A DNA stretch of 35,707 nt from an uncultured Lysobacteraceae bacterium. Lineage in GTDB: Bacteria; Pseudomonadota; Gammaproteobacteria; Xanthomonadales; Xanthomonadaceae. Made by a program: the position numbers and the translations under genes. The DNA lies in contig CAMLLG010000041.1 in NCBI GenBank assembly GCA_946480825.1, positions 1-35,707 of the forward strand. Reading direction: 5' to 3'. Below, piece by piece: positions 1 through 7,328 of this stretch (within the stretch, counting starts at the first letter, position 1; each line of letters begins with the position of its first letter). The notes under the pieces are model-generated. The model saw nothing but the letters and a program-made list of their open reading frames with translations, was not told the origin of the DNA and did no database searches.

Positions 1-462
1 CACTTCCAGTGGATCGTCGCCCTCACCCGCATCATGTCCGCCGTGTTCCGCAAGGGCGGCGACGTGACCTTCCTGGTCGAGGAAATGAAGGCCGTGTTCG
101 ACCCCAAGGGCGGCTACTACAAGGCCGGCGGCGTGTACATGCCGTCGCTGGTCGCCGAACTGGGCATGATCGTCGAAGACCACCTCAAGACCATCGGCCT
201 CATGCACGACCCCGATATGAGCGACGCGCAGCGCGCCCTGATCGCCGAAAAGCGCCGCGCCTACGAAGAGAACCGCTCAAAAAAAAAGCCTGACCTGAGC
301 GGCGACGCCACGGCCACCCATCACGAAGAGATCGAAGTCAACGGCGAAGGCGTGAGTTTCCCACCGTCGGCGACGATGTGCCACAAGTGCTCGACGAAAG
401 CGGTCGTCATCATGGATGGATGCGCGACCTGTTTGAATTGTGGGTATTCGAAGTGTGGGTGA
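1..462 (+). CDS. nrdJ: Adenosylcobalamin-dependent ribonucleotide reductase, C-terminal part (5' end outside window)
   Basis: This is the last 153 codons of a class II ribonucleotide reductase, which makes deoxyribonucleotides in the cytoplasm using coenzyme B12. The gene is open from base 1 and its start lies upstream. Seen: the segment RIMSAVFRKGGDVTFLVEEM followed by MPSLVAELG, typical of the distal barrel of this family. The gene ends in a cysteine cluster (MCHKC, then DGCATCLNCGYSKC) that in this family forms the C-terminal zinc-ribbon or redox-active tail, which re-reduces the active site. The lysine-rich linker before it (NRSKKKP) is also usual. The stop is at 460-462. A foreign-looking ATPase gene starts 11 bp later on the same strand, so the normal downstream context may have been interrupted. 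Family assignment is firm; the symbol nrdJ is the usual one. Confidence 0.93.
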   Translation, partial: HFQWIVALTRIMSAVFRKGGDVTFLVEEMKAVFDPKGGYYKAGGVYMPSLVAELGMIVEDHLKTIGLMHDPDMSDAQRALIAEKRRAYEENRSKKKPDLSGDATATHHEEIEVNGEGVSFPPSATMCHKCSTKAVVIMDGCATCLNCGYSKCG

Positions 463-473
463 GGGGGGGATTT

Positions 474-1766
474 ATGGCTAGCAATGGAAATGGGCTTAGG
501 CCAGAGGATGTCTTTACGCCAAGAGCTTCAGCCGTAAACCTAAAAACATATATATCCCGCCCTGATTTAGAACGGGCGCTTGAGCTTGCATTGCGATTGC
601 CAAAGCATGTTGTGATTCATGGTGAAAGTGGCGCCGGAAAGACGTGGTTGTATAAAAAAATTCTTGGCGACCTTGATTATTATCATGAGGTTGCAAATAT
701 GGGGCTTTGTTCGGCCAGCGGTTCAGTGTCAGATGTGCTTAAGAACACGATATGCAGGGAATTGACAAGCAGTGTTGATAACGCAAGAACGGCGGATGGA
801 GGGGTGCCCGGGCTGGCGAAATTGAGTGCTGCTCAAACCGAAAAAAATCAACATTTCCACGATGCATTTTATGCGGCGATTTCCGCCGTTAGGTTAAGAG
901 CTAGGGAAAAGCCTGCGTGTTTAATTTTTGATAATCTTGAGCAAGTTACACAGCGGCCTGAATTGATAAATGAGTTGGCTGGTTTTTTGCTACTATTGGA
1001 CGACGAGAGATACGCGAATAAACACGTAAGAACAATGTTGGTTGGAACATCCGCTGAAATTAGAGCATTCATATCGCAAGTGAAAGTTTCAGGGCCTGTT
1101 GCCAATCGCATCACCGAGATTCCTGAGGTCTCGCGCTTAACCGATCTTCAGGCGGAAAAGTTTGTGGCGCATGGCCTTTTTGATTTGCTTGGTTGTGAAG
1201 TCGGCTATCTCGCCGAAGACGACCTTGAGAAGTCAATGCGCCAAATTTCAGCACTTATAGGGTTCCACTCGGATCGAATACCCCTTCACATACAGGATCT
1301 TTGCTTTTACGTTGCCTGTGGTGCAGAGAGTAATAATTGGCTTATTACAGAAAGTTTGATCTTAGAAGCAATTAAAACATGGATTAAGACTTCGCTCGTT
1401 GCCGACATATCTCGTGTCCAGCATAATTTAAATTCTTCAGTTACAAAAATTGGAAGAAGAAATCAGGTCTTATTCTGTCTAGGTAAGATAATCCAATATG
1501 ATTTTTCTGCCACTGATGTGGAATCTGCCGTCAAAAAGCATTTCCCTGAATCTTCAAAATCAGTTGCGTTAAACATCCCCAAAATACTTGCTGATCTTGC
1601 TACTAGTGAGCATCCTTTAATTAGGAAAAACCCAAATTCAAGTCAATACAGATTTATAGATCCAAAATATAGAATCATTGTTCGCTGGATATTAAAAAAG
1701 AATGATGAGGGCATGATAACTCTGCGTGACTTTGATAATGCGATAGGTCTTTGGGCGCAAAATTAA
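474..1766 (+). CDS. AT-rich P-loop ATPase (AAA/STAND-like), unknown role
   Basis: A 430-residue protein. Seen: a Walker A motif at about residues 50-57 (GESGAGKT), a hydrophobic strand ending in a Walker B-like motif at about 149-155 (CLIFDN), a sensor-1-like strand at 186-193 (VRTMLVGTS) and a possible winged-helix-like C-terminus near YRFIDPKYRIIVRW. This is the arrangement of AAA/ORC-type or STAND ATPases. I chose the ATG at 474 because a G-rich Shine-Dalgarno (461-469) precedes it; the longer reading frame from 378 would overlap the end of the reductase gene. The DNA is strikingly AT-rich, with AAA/TTT-rich codons unlike both neighbours, which indicates recent horizontal acquisition. Such lone ATPases occur among phage-defence and mobile-element genes, but no partner gene is visible, so the role is unknown. 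Confidence 0.85.
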   Translation: MASNGNGLRPEDVFTPRASAVNLKTYISRPDLERALELALRLPKHVVIHGESGAGKTWLYKKILGDLDYYHEVANMGLCSASGSVSDVLKNTICRELTSSVDNARTADGGVPGLAKLSAAQTEKNQHFHDAFYAAISAVRLRAREKPACLIFDNLEQVTQRPELINELAGFLLLLDDERYANKHVRTMLVGTSAEIRAFISQVKVSGPVANRITEIPEVSRLTDLQAEKFVAHGLFDLLGCEVGYLAEDDLEKSMRQISALIGFHSDRIPLHIQDLCFYVACGAESNNWLITESLILEAIKTWIKTSLVADISRVQHNLNSSVTKIGRRNQVLFCLGKIIQYDFSATDVESAVKKHFPESSKSVALNIPKILADLATSEHPLIRKNPNSSQYRFIDPKYRIIVRWILKKNDEGMITLRDFDNAIGLWAQN

Positions 1767-1770
1767 GCGC

Positions 1771-1827
1771 GTAGGGTGGACTCCCACGATGCATCGTAGG
1801 GTGGCGGTGAGCGCAGCGAACCCCACC
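1771..1827 (+). repeat. REP family A, copy 1 (with a half copy)
   Basis: The core GGTGAGCGCAGCGAACCCC is preceded by GTAGGGTGG at 1796. A second GTAGGGTGG half-copy lies at 1771-1779. It starts 4 bp after the ATPase stop codon. It pairs with the inverted copy at 1926-1957. Confidence 0.8.
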
Positions 1828-1868
1828 ATTCGACGCCACACTCGCGCCGACCTTCAACGCAAGACCGC

Positions 1869-1899
1869 AACGGCCGCCCCATCGCGGCCGTTCGCTTTT
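1869..1899 (+). terminator. Candidate rho-independent terminator
   Basis: A perfect 9-bp stem AACGGCCGC / GCGGCCGTT (1869-1877 and 1884-1892) with a 6-nt loop is followed by CGCTTTT. It lies between the two REP copies, about 100 bp after the ATPase gene. It could have been the terminator of the reductase gene before the ATPase arrived (inference). Confidence 0.55.
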
Positions 1900-1925
1900 A
1901 GGAATGCGGCGGCGGATGCATCCGT

Positions 1926-1957
1926 GGTGGGGTTCACTGCGCTTACCACCACCCTAC
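1926..1957 (-). repeat. REP family A, copy 2 (inverted)
   Basis: The reverse complement of the REP core, with ACTGCGCTTACC followed by CACCCTAC. It forms an inverted pair with the copy at 1796-1827. The 1767-2038 intergenic stretch holds this pair and the terminator, and otherwise nothing I recognise. Confidence 0.75.
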
Positions 1958-2038
1958 GGGCTTGCAGAGCCGGCTCAAGCTCGCAAGACTTGTCATGTGC
2001 CCGACAGGGGTTGCGTTGCTCCACTTTGAGGGGAAATC

Positions 2039-2503
2039 GTGATATCTGATAAGCAGCTGTCAAGAATCAGTCACATCTGCGCCATTTTTATATTGGCTGG
2101 TTGTGCGCCTGTTCAATCCTATGTAAGAGCGCATTCGGAAGCGTCTCTTCCCGCTTCGAGTGTGGCTTTGCTGAAGCCCGCGGCTGGCATTTATATCAAT
2201 GAAGTCGACGGAAAACCGATGACGTTCGTTCAGGACTATGTGCGATCGACGGATTTTGAGATCGAATTCCTTCCGGGCATGCATCAACTGCGGATTGGCT
2301 ACTACAACGGAACCTTGCACTCTTCACAAACGGTGTTGATTCATGTCGATATGAAAGCCGGTCACAGGTATTTGCTAAAGCCGAATTCGACGCACAATTC
2401 GTTCAAATCGAACGAATGGCGGCCAGAGGTAATTGATGTCACCGGTAAGCCGGACTGCTGGACTGTGAAGGTCGGCGTTTGGGGCGGCCCGAAAGAATGC
2501 TGA
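2039..2503 (+). CDS. Small lipoprotein of unknown function
   Basis: A 154-residue predicted outer-envelope lipoprotein. Seen: a GTG start with a good Shine-Dalgarno (GAGGGG, about 6 bp upstream), a hydrophobic N-terminus and a lipobox ILAGC with the lipidated cysteine at residue 22. The mature part has alternating strands with phrases such as GIYINEVDGKP, PGMHQLRIGYYNG and AGHRYLLKP. This is the layout of small exported beta-rich proteins (DUF2846/PEGA-like) that carry a 'present, measure, rigid' sheet. No catalytic motif is visible. The gene stands alone and is followed by a REP pair. The gene call is firm; function is unknown. The protein at 6170-6697 has a similar general layout (a GRHDIVVNWS strand), but I do not claim homology. 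Confidence 0.8.
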   Translation: MISDKQLSRISHICAIFILAGCAPVQSYVRAHSEASLPASSVALLKPAAGIYINEVDGKPMTFVQDYVRSTDFEIEFLPGMHQLRIGYYNGTLHSSQTVLIHVDMKAGHRYLLKPNSTHNSFKSNEWRPEVIDVTGKPDCWTVKVGVWGGPKEC

Positions 2504-2534
2504 TCCGTTGAAAACCTGACCCAAAGGAAAGCGC

Positions 2535-2675
2535 GTAGGGTGGGGTGAGCGCAGCGATGCCCACCCGAACCACCCGCACGCGTCAACGTATCCCGCGCGC
2601 TTGATCGCTTCGATCGATGCTTTCCTCGTCCGACGGGGCGGGATGGTGGGCATCGCTGCGCTCACCCCACCCTAC
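2535..2675. repeat. REP family A inverted pair (BIME-like)
   Basis: Two REP copies face each other: 2535-2565 (GTAGGGTGGGGTGAGCGCAG...) and its reverse complement at 2645-2675, about 80 bp apart. RNA from this DNA could fold into a long hairpin. It lies 32 bp after the lipoprotein stop. Minus-strand reading frames across it are translations of the repeat and not genes. Confidence 0.85.
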
Positions 2676-2766
2676 GGGGTGCGTCGTCTGATGCGACGAC
2701 GCGACAGATAGCGGCTTGCGCTGATGTGATGTCGATGCCATCGCATGTCTTGTGGACGATCGCATC
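2535..2766. repeat. Long direct repeat, copy 1
   Basis: About 230 bp including the REP pair and the following segment up to GTCTTGTGGACGATCG. It recurs in diverged form at about 3516-3754. Shared stretches outside the REP cores include CCCACCCGAACCACCCGCAC and GATGTCGATGCCATCGCA. Confidence 0.75.
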
Positions 2767-2770
2767 AAAA

Positions 2771-2796
2771 AAAACAGGGGTCAGAGTCGACTTTCC
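2771..2796 (+). repeat. Dispersed ~25-bp element B, copy 1
   Basis: It contains CAGGGGTCAGAGTCGACTTT preceded by an A-run and followed by CC. The same element recurs at 3473-3497 and 4548-4573, and degenerately at about 6108-6134, always in the same orientation as the genes. Confidence 0.85.
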
Positions 2797-3099
2797 ATGC
2801 GGTCCGACGGAGGGATCTTGTAAGGCGGTGCTCGCACCCGACGATGCAATCAGACGACGACTTCGCGTCACTCTGTTCCTGGTGTCGTGTCTGGCCGGGT
2901 GATCGGAATTCGTGGTGGCCGAGTGGTGGGTGCGAGACTCGACCAGTGGGGCCTGAAATCTGAGGGCAACAAGCGCGGAATCGGGCTTCGCGGGCCGGAA
3001 ATGCGAGTGCCCAGGGTAGCGTTGCGCTGAATGCAGGGTTGAGCGCAGAATCCAACTCCGCGCTGCATGCGGATTGGCCCGATGAATCAAGGAGGAGTC
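2797..3099. other. Non-coding stretch, no recognised content
   Basis: About 300 bp between element B copy 1 and the next gene. Open frames here lack ribosome-binding sites and family resemblance. It presumably holds the promoter of the gene at 3100, but no convincing -35/-10 pair was found. The only clear signal is the Shine-Dalgarno AAGGAGGAG at 3089-3097. Confidence 0.4.
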
Positions 3100-3438
3100 G
3101 TGAAGATCAAAGCCTGTCTGTTGTTGTCGCTGCTGCTGATCGCCAACGATGGTTGGGCGATCGAGCGCGATGCGTCCCAGCCCTATCGTCCGCCCGGAGA
3201 GGCGCAGCAGTGGACGATCTCCGGGCGCATGCATGGCCCGCTCAAGGTCGCGCTGAGGATCAACGGCCAGCTCGTATTCGATGCGCCCATGGATGCGCAG
3301 CCCACTGGAATCTACCGGGACAAGCCCGTGCGTGCCCATTGCACGACACGCAGCGGCTTCGTGGGCCGGGCCGACATGTCGTGCGAAATTTATGTGGGCG
3401 ACGAGTTGGCTGCTAATCTCGTTTTCATGAAAGGATGA
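3100..3438 (+). CDS. Small secreted protein of unknown function
   Basis: A 112-residue exported protein. I chose the GTG at 3100 because an almost perfect Shine-Dalgarno (AAGGAGGAG, 3089-3097) sits just upstream; an ATG at 3082 would bury that site inside the gene. Seen: a signal peptide with KIK then LLLSLLLIAN, probably cleaved after GWA. The mature part of roughly 90 residues is beta-rich (WTISGRMHGPLKVALRINGQ) and has two cysteines (AHCTT and DMSCEIY) that could form a disulphide. It is one of five single-gene units in this tract, bounded by element B on both sides. I do not recognise the family. The gene call is good; function is unknown. Confidence 0.75.
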   Translation: MKIKACLLLSLLLIANDGWAIERDASQPYRPPGEAQQWTISGRMHGPLKVALRINGQLVFDAPMDAQPTGIYRDKPVRAHCTTRSGFVGRADMSCEIYVGDELAANLVFMKG

Positions 3439-3472
3439 CGTCATCCTGCGATGAGGCCGAGCGCTAAAAACA

Positions 3473-3497
3473 AAAACAGGGGTCAGAGTCGACTTTC
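3473..3497 (+). repeat. Dispersed ~25-bp element B, copy 2
   Basis: Identical over its core to the copies at 2771 and 4548. It begins 35 bp after the stop of the upstream secreted-protein gene. Confidence 0.85.
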
Positions 3498-3512
3498 GAA
3501 AAGCGCCGTAGC

Positions 3513-3664
3513 GCACAGGGTGGGGTGAGCGCAGCGATGCCCACCCGAACCACCCGCACGCATCCACGCTTCAATGTATCCCGCATGCTTGATCGCTCCG
3601 ATCAATGCTTTCCTCCTCAGACATGGCGGGATGGTGGGCATCGCCGCGCTCACCCCACCCTGCG
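3513..3664. repeat. REP family A inverted pair (second pair)
   Basis: A forward copy at 3513-3545 and a reverse copy at 3633-3664, with the same spacing and intervening sequence type as the pair at 2535-2675. Together with element B it fills most of the 3439-3790 intergenic stretch. Confidence 0.85.
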
Positions 3665-3754
3665 ATGAGCGTCGTCTGATGCAACGACACGACGGGTGAC
3701 GGCCTCGGTCGATGTCATGTCGATGCCATCGCACGTCTTGTGGACGATCGTCTC
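3516..3754. repeat. Long direct repeat, copy 2
   Basis: A diverged copy of 2535-2766 ending in GTCTTGTGGACGATCG. Its last bases include an in-frame ATG at 3740 that extends the next gene. Because that ATG belongs to the repeat, the true start of that gene is taken to be downstream at 3791. Confidence 0.75.
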
Positions 3755-3790
3755 AACGCCTACGCTTCATGGGCAAATCGGGGGAATGCA

Positions 3791-4528
3791 ATGACGATGC
3801 GGAGTGATGCCGTGCGCCTGATCGGGCGATGGCTTGCCGGGTGCCTGTGTCTGCTGTGCATGGCGACGGCGGTGCAGGCGCAGGGGTTCAAGGTAGAGCT
3901 GGCCGGCCGCACGGTGTCCGTGCCGGCGCCGCCGGACCACGTTTCGGTCAGCGAGGTGGACCCGGAGATATTCGGGCTTCTGGGTGTCACGACGCCGCAA
4001 GGGAAGCGTCTGATCGAGGTGCTTGCGACCTCTGCCGACCTGACACAAATGCGTGCGGGCGAGGTGGCCGAAGGCCACATGTTCTATGTCTACGAAGATC
4101 TGAAGTGGGCGGGACGAGAGCCGACGCCCGGGGAATGGCGGGCAGAACGCGAGAAATATCTCCGCATGACGCGAAACGTCGATCCCTCGAAAATGGCCGG
4201 CGCCATGCAGGACAGTCTGAACGAGAGTGTCGAACGCAACCTCGAAGTGCCTGTGCGAATCGATGTCGCCGCCATCGGTCAGCCGATACTGTATCGCTCC
4301 GACGACGACTCGATTCGCATGTTCGCGCGAATGTCGACGAGCGCCCGCGGCAACGGTCACGCGGTATCCGCGGACCTGCTGATTTTCGCTGCAACGGTGC
4401 GGCTGAATGGGCGGGTGGTGTTCTTCAACGGCGCCTGCGCCTGCGCGCAGGACACTTCGGGCTCGGAAGCCTTGCGCGTGGCGTTCGATGCGTGGATCGA
4501 CCGGGTGATTGCCGAGAATCGACCGTAA
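3791..4528 (+). CDS. Exported protein, paralogue family P, member 1
   Basis: A 245-residue exported protein. The ATG at 3791 follows GGGGGA at a good distance. Seen: a signal peptide (RRW-like basic start, then CLCLLCMATAVQAQG) and a mature part with VSEVDPEIFGLLG, then a motif like IRMFARMS. The proteins at 10458-11267 and 17458-18240 share the same order of elements: a P..GYV/DHV segment, D/E-P-x-[VIF]-x-[GA] with a following helix, a central acidic helical region, and a V/ILYR-D-D-x-x-[IV]-RM strand. I therefore call the three one family. This member is the most diverged: it lacks the GKPGEQVVYRED signature and has a CACAQD cysteine pair near its end. Function unknown. Confidence 0.8.
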   Translation: MTMRSDAVRLIGRWLAGCLCLLCMATAVQAQGFKVELAGRTVSVPAPPDHVSVSEVDPEIFGLLGVTTPQGKRLIEVLATSADLTQMRAGEVAEGHMFYVYEDLKWAGREPTPGEWRAEREKYLRMTRNVDPSKMAGAMQDSLNESVERNLEVPVRIDVAAIGQPILYRSDDDSIRMFARMSTSARGNGHAVSADLLIFAATVRLNGRVVFFNGACACAQDTSGSEALRVAFDAWIDRVIAENRP

Positions 4529-4547
4529 TCTGCAAAGGCCGTAGGAA

Positions 4548-4573
4548 AAAACAGGGGTCAGAGTCGACTTTCC
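4548..4573 (+). repeat. Dispersed ~25-bp element B, copy 3
   Basis: It carries the core CAGGGGTCAGAGTCGACTTT and starts 20 bp after the preceding stop codon. Confidence 0.85.
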
Positions 4574-4594
4574 ATGTGATGCCGCTGAGCGCCT

Positions 4595-4620
4595 TAGGTC
4601 GGGCTCAAGCCCGCCCTGCG
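4595..4620. repeat. Short REP-like hairpin of a different type
   Basis: CGGGCT-CA-AGCCCG (4600-4613) within TAGGTCGGGCTCAAGCCCGC. This resembles the widespread REP type with a GGGCT..AGCCC palindrome and differs from family A. Confidence 0.55.
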
Positions 4621-4709
4621 AAGCTGCGGCCGATTTCGGTATTCTCGTCCGCGTCGCGTGGGTGCCGGGCGACCAGCGGAAACACCAGACTTTTGCATCA
4701 GGGGACAGC

Positions 4710-6068
4710 ATGAAACGTTTGATCCTGGCGAGCCTTCTCGCTTCGATGGCCATCGCGCCGATCGCCGTCGCCAAACAGGTGGTGTTCGATGATGCATTTC
4801 GATCCGAACAACGGCCCAGCACGATTGTCATGGACCGCCGCGGTGCGCTGTACCCGGCTGGCGATGCCACGACGGGCATCACGCTGAAGGACCTGACGGT
4901 CGTCGACGGCGTCAACGAGGAAAAGTTCGACTTCTCGACGCTGCACGCCTATTACCGTTCGCGCCACGCATGCGACCCATGCAAGCTCTGGCGCGACTTC
5001 GACATGGCCTGCGATCCGAGCGCGTCCTTCCAGAAGGCATGGGACGAGCTGCAGCAGTCCCGTCGCAAGGCACTGGCCGGCACGATCGTCGGCGACGCGG
5101 CAGGACGCGACATCGTCCTCATCATCCACGGCTTCAACAACAGCGCCTCCGAGAGCACGGGGTGGTACGAGAAAGTCGAGCAGGACATCGCCCAGCAGGA
5201 AGCCCGTCTCGGACGAAAATTCTTTCCGGTGCGCGTCTATTGGGACGGCCTGAGCTACGGTTTCCCACCGGCGGTCTGGCCGGAGGCTCAATTCAATGGC
5301 CCCTGGGTCGGTCTTGAGCTTCGCCGCCTGCTTCGTGATGTCTACGCCGTCGAACCGCAGGCGCGAGTGCGCGTGATGACGCACAGTTCCGGCGCTTTCG
5401 TCATCACCAATACGCTGGGGGATGCATCGGCGGGATCCGAAGACCTGACTCGCCAGCACGACGCGATCCGCGCCGGTGTCGACGTTGGCAGGCTCTATTC
5501 AAGCCGTGCGGCCGGCGAAGGCGATTACGCGTACCTGCCTGCCGACGCGAATATCCGCGTCGCGATGCTGATTCCGGCACAACCGCTCACGGCCTTCAGC
5601 CACTTCTATCAAAATGCATCCGGGACGACGCACGGCGACATTCTCCGCGGGGTGATTCCCGAACGAATCGTCCTTGGTCTCAGCCGCCGCGATTTCGCCG
5701 CCGGGAAAGTGTTTGCGCCTTGCTCTACGCTCGGCGATGCCTGCATGGCGGTTCGCACGAACGACACCTGCCCGCACCTCATGCGCGATCTCAACCCGCT
5801 GCCGAGTTCCGGCGTGCGCGCGCGCAATATGGGTCCCCCGCGCATTTACCCCGTGCGCTTTCCCTGGACATGGGGCACCAGCACACTGCTTGGTTGGCAC
5901 AAGCACGCTGTGTTGGCGTACCGCGAAAACACGGCGCAGTGGCAGGAGTTTCTTTCCGCACTGCTGGCCGAGAACGTCGGCACGCCTGAGGCCGTCGAGA
6001 CGTGTACGACACCCGCGCCGGAAGTTCGCTTCTGGAATGGATCGATACCCAACCACAGCAGCAAGTGA
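4710..6068 (+). CDS. Exported alpha/beta-hydrolase-fold protein
   Basis: A 452-residue protein with a signal peptide (MKRLILASLLASM, cleavage near AVAK) after a Shine-Dalgarno AGGGGA. Seen: VLIIHGFNNS at residues 136-145, the strand-loop that forms the oxyanion hole in alpha/beta hydrolases, and a nucleophile elbow THSSG at 224-228 with the likely catalytic serine at 226. A histidine near the C-terminus (GWHKHA) could complete the triad. Six or more cysteines (HACDPCKLW, MACDP, FAPCSTLGDACM, DTCPH) fit a disulphide-bonded exported enzyme. It is probably a lipase/esterase-like hydrolase of the periplasm or outside the cell. The substrate is not predictable. Element B copies flank the gene on both sides. 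The nucleophile motif begins with T rather than the usual G. Confidence 0.8.
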   Translation: MKRLILASLLASMAIAPIAVAKQVVFDDAFRSEQRPSTIVMDRRGALYPAGDATTGITLKDLTVVDGVNEEKFDFSTLHAYYRSRHACDPCKLWRDFDMACDPSASFQKAWDELQQSRRKALAGTIVGDAAGRDIVLIIHGFNNSASESTGWYEKVEQDIAQQEARLGRKFFPVRVYWDGLSYGFPPAVWPEAQFNGPWVGLELRRLLRDVYAVEPQARVRVMTHSSGAFVITNTLGDASAGSEDLTRQHDAIRAGVDVGRLYSSRAAGEGDYAYLPADANIRVAMLIPAQPLTAFSHFYQNASGTTHGDILRGVIPERIVLGLSRRDFAAGKVFAPCSTLGDACMAVRTNDTCPHLMRDLNPLPSSGVRARNMGPPRIYPVRFPWTWGTSTLLGWHKHAVLAYRENTAQWQEFLSALLAENVGTPEAVETCTTPAPEVRFWNGSIPNHSSK

Positions 6069-6107
6069 GCACGGACCAACGTGTTCGCGCCGATGCGTGG
6101 GTGAGGC

Positions 6108-6134
6108 AAAAGCAAGAGTCGGCCTCGACTTTCC
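6108..6134 (+). repeat. Dispersed ~25-bp element B, copy 4 (degenerate)
   Basis: CAAAAGCAAGAGTCGGCCTC followed by GACTTTCC matches the ends of the other copies but has changes in the middle. It starts 39 bp after the hydrolase stop. Confidence 0.6.
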
Positions 6135-6169
6135 ACAACCCGATCCGATCAGGAACATCCCGAGGGGCC

Positions 6170-6697
6170 ATGGCAAATATCATCGTGAGACGTGATCTGT
6201 GGGCATTCGGCCTGGCCCTCGCTCTGTCGATCGGCAGCGCTTCGGCACAGGACACTCCGGAGCCCGCGTCCGTTCCGACCGCTCCGACCGCTGCGACGAC
6301 GCAGACGGTGGACACGGTCGACGCCGGCACCACTGCGCGGCTGGTGGTCTATCGCATCAACGCCTATCCGACCTTGCGCACGCCGAAGGTGATGGTGAAC
6401 GAGCGGCTGATGTTCCGCCCGAAGCAGAGAACCTACGCCGAAATGGAGCTGCCGGCCGGGCGGCACGACATCGTCGTCAACTGGTCCAGGGACACGGGCT
6501 GGCCCGATCTCGCGTTCGCCATCGACATCGCGCCGGGAGAGACCAAGTATCTGCAGATCAGCGGCAGCTATACCCAGGGCCCGGTCATGGGCCTGGGCTC
6601 GTTCGAATACGAGGCGGGATCAATGGCGTACGAGGTCGACCCCGAAAAGGGCGCCGAGGACATCCGCACCTGTTGCAAGCGTCTGCCGCTTCGATGA
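6170..6697 (+). CDS. Exported DUF2846-like protein
   Basis: A 175-residue exported protein. I chose the ATG at 6170 because GAGGGG lies just upstream and a signal peptide follows directly (RRDLWAFGLALALSIGSASA). After a threonine/proline-rich linker comes a beta-rich domain: ARLVVYRINAYPTL, then VMVNERLMFRPKQRTYAEME, PAGRHDIVVNWS and PGETKYLQISG. This order (a name-like strand, a small 'ornament', then 'adorn the protein with a ligand-free sheet') is that of DUF2846-type envelope proteins, which have no known activity. Two adjacent cysteines (TCCKR) lie near the end. It is the last gene before the dead transposase. Confidence 0.75.
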   Translation: MANIIVRRDLWAFGLALALSIGSASAQDTPEPASVPTAPTAATTQTVDTVDAGTTARLVVYRINAYPTLRTPKVMVNERLMFRPKQRTYAEMELPAGRHDIVVNWSRDTGWPDLAFAIDIAPGETKYLQISGSYTQGPVMGLGSFEYEAGSMAYEVDPEKGAEDIRTCCKRLPLR

Positions 6698-6700
6698 AGC

Positions 6701-6722
6701 GCGTCGCACCCCACCCTGCGGT
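6701..6722 (-). repeat. REP family A half-copy flanking the transposase remnant
   Basis: GCGTCGCACCCCACCCTGCG matches the distal half of the inverted REP form. It lies about 80 bp upstream of the RAYT remnant. Confidence 0.5.
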
Positions 6723-6803
6723 TGCTACGGATGGTGTTTTTCCTGAGGGGAAGAGAGGGGTTTTCCGATGGCGGCCGATGGTGGCGGGCGACAGGCTTGC
6801 GGT

Positions 6804-7323
6804 ATGCCCGGCTATCGACGCTCGTGGGTCCCAGGCGGCACCTGTTTCTTCACGGTGAATCTGGCCGATCGTTCGCGTCGGTTGTTGGTGGACAACATCG
6901 ATGCCTTGCGCATGGGCGTAGCAGCCGTGCGCGTCGCGCATCCATTCGGGACTGTCGCATGGTGCGTGTTGCCGGATCATCTGCATGTGGTCTGGACCTT
7001 TCGAAAACGGCGAACGGTTGTCGGCGTCGCGATGCAAGCACCACGAACGCGGCATCTGGCAACGCCGCTATTGGGAGCACCTCATCCGCGACGAACGCGT
7101 TCTGCGGATCGACGACATCCATTTGAATCCGGTGAAGCATGGCTTGACGACGCGCGTCGCCGACTGGCCGCATTCGTCTTTCCATCGGTTCGTGCGCCAG
7201 GGCCGATTGCCCGCGGACTGGGCCGGCCGATCGATATCCGACTTCCAACGCACAACCTCGATGCAAGGCGACGACGGTCGCCGCATGGCGCCCGTATCGC
7301 TTTTTGGTGTCGAGGCGGAATGA
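6804..7323 (+). pseudogene. REP-associated tyrosine transposase (RAYT), inactivated
   Basis: RAYT proteins are single-copy HUH transposases that nick and move REP elements. Seen: the N-terminal part YRRSWVPGGTCFFTVNL and the HUH motif PDHLHVVW in one frame. The distal part ERGIWQRRYWEHLIRDE, IHLNPVKHGL and DWPHSSFHRFV lies in another frame. The switch is near 6985-7030. Compared with the family, about 30 residues are missing between the HUH motif and the GIWQ motif, and a few more just before the last helix. In that helix the usual DYIH..NP reads DDIHLNP, so the catalytic tyrosine is an aspartate. Three independent lesions mean it cannot be active. Both flanks carry REP family A remnants. Confidence 0.88.
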
Positions 7324-7328
7324 GCGCA

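Noticed and set aside
378..473. N-terminal extension of the ATPase gene
   Set aside because: It overlaps the end of nrdJ in another frame and has no ribosome-binding site; the ATG at 474 has a G-rich one.
2375..2665. Minus-strand open frame containing GWASLRSPHP, repeated near 2662-3567 and 3483-3734
   Set aside because: It is a translation of the REP family A sequence, which gives the same peptide at every REP copy.
2771..6134. Element B copies considered as a CRISPR array or integron cassettes
   Set aside because: Spacing is 700-1560 bp and filled with genes, so it is not CRISPR. The element lacks the inverted attC core sites and no integrase is present.
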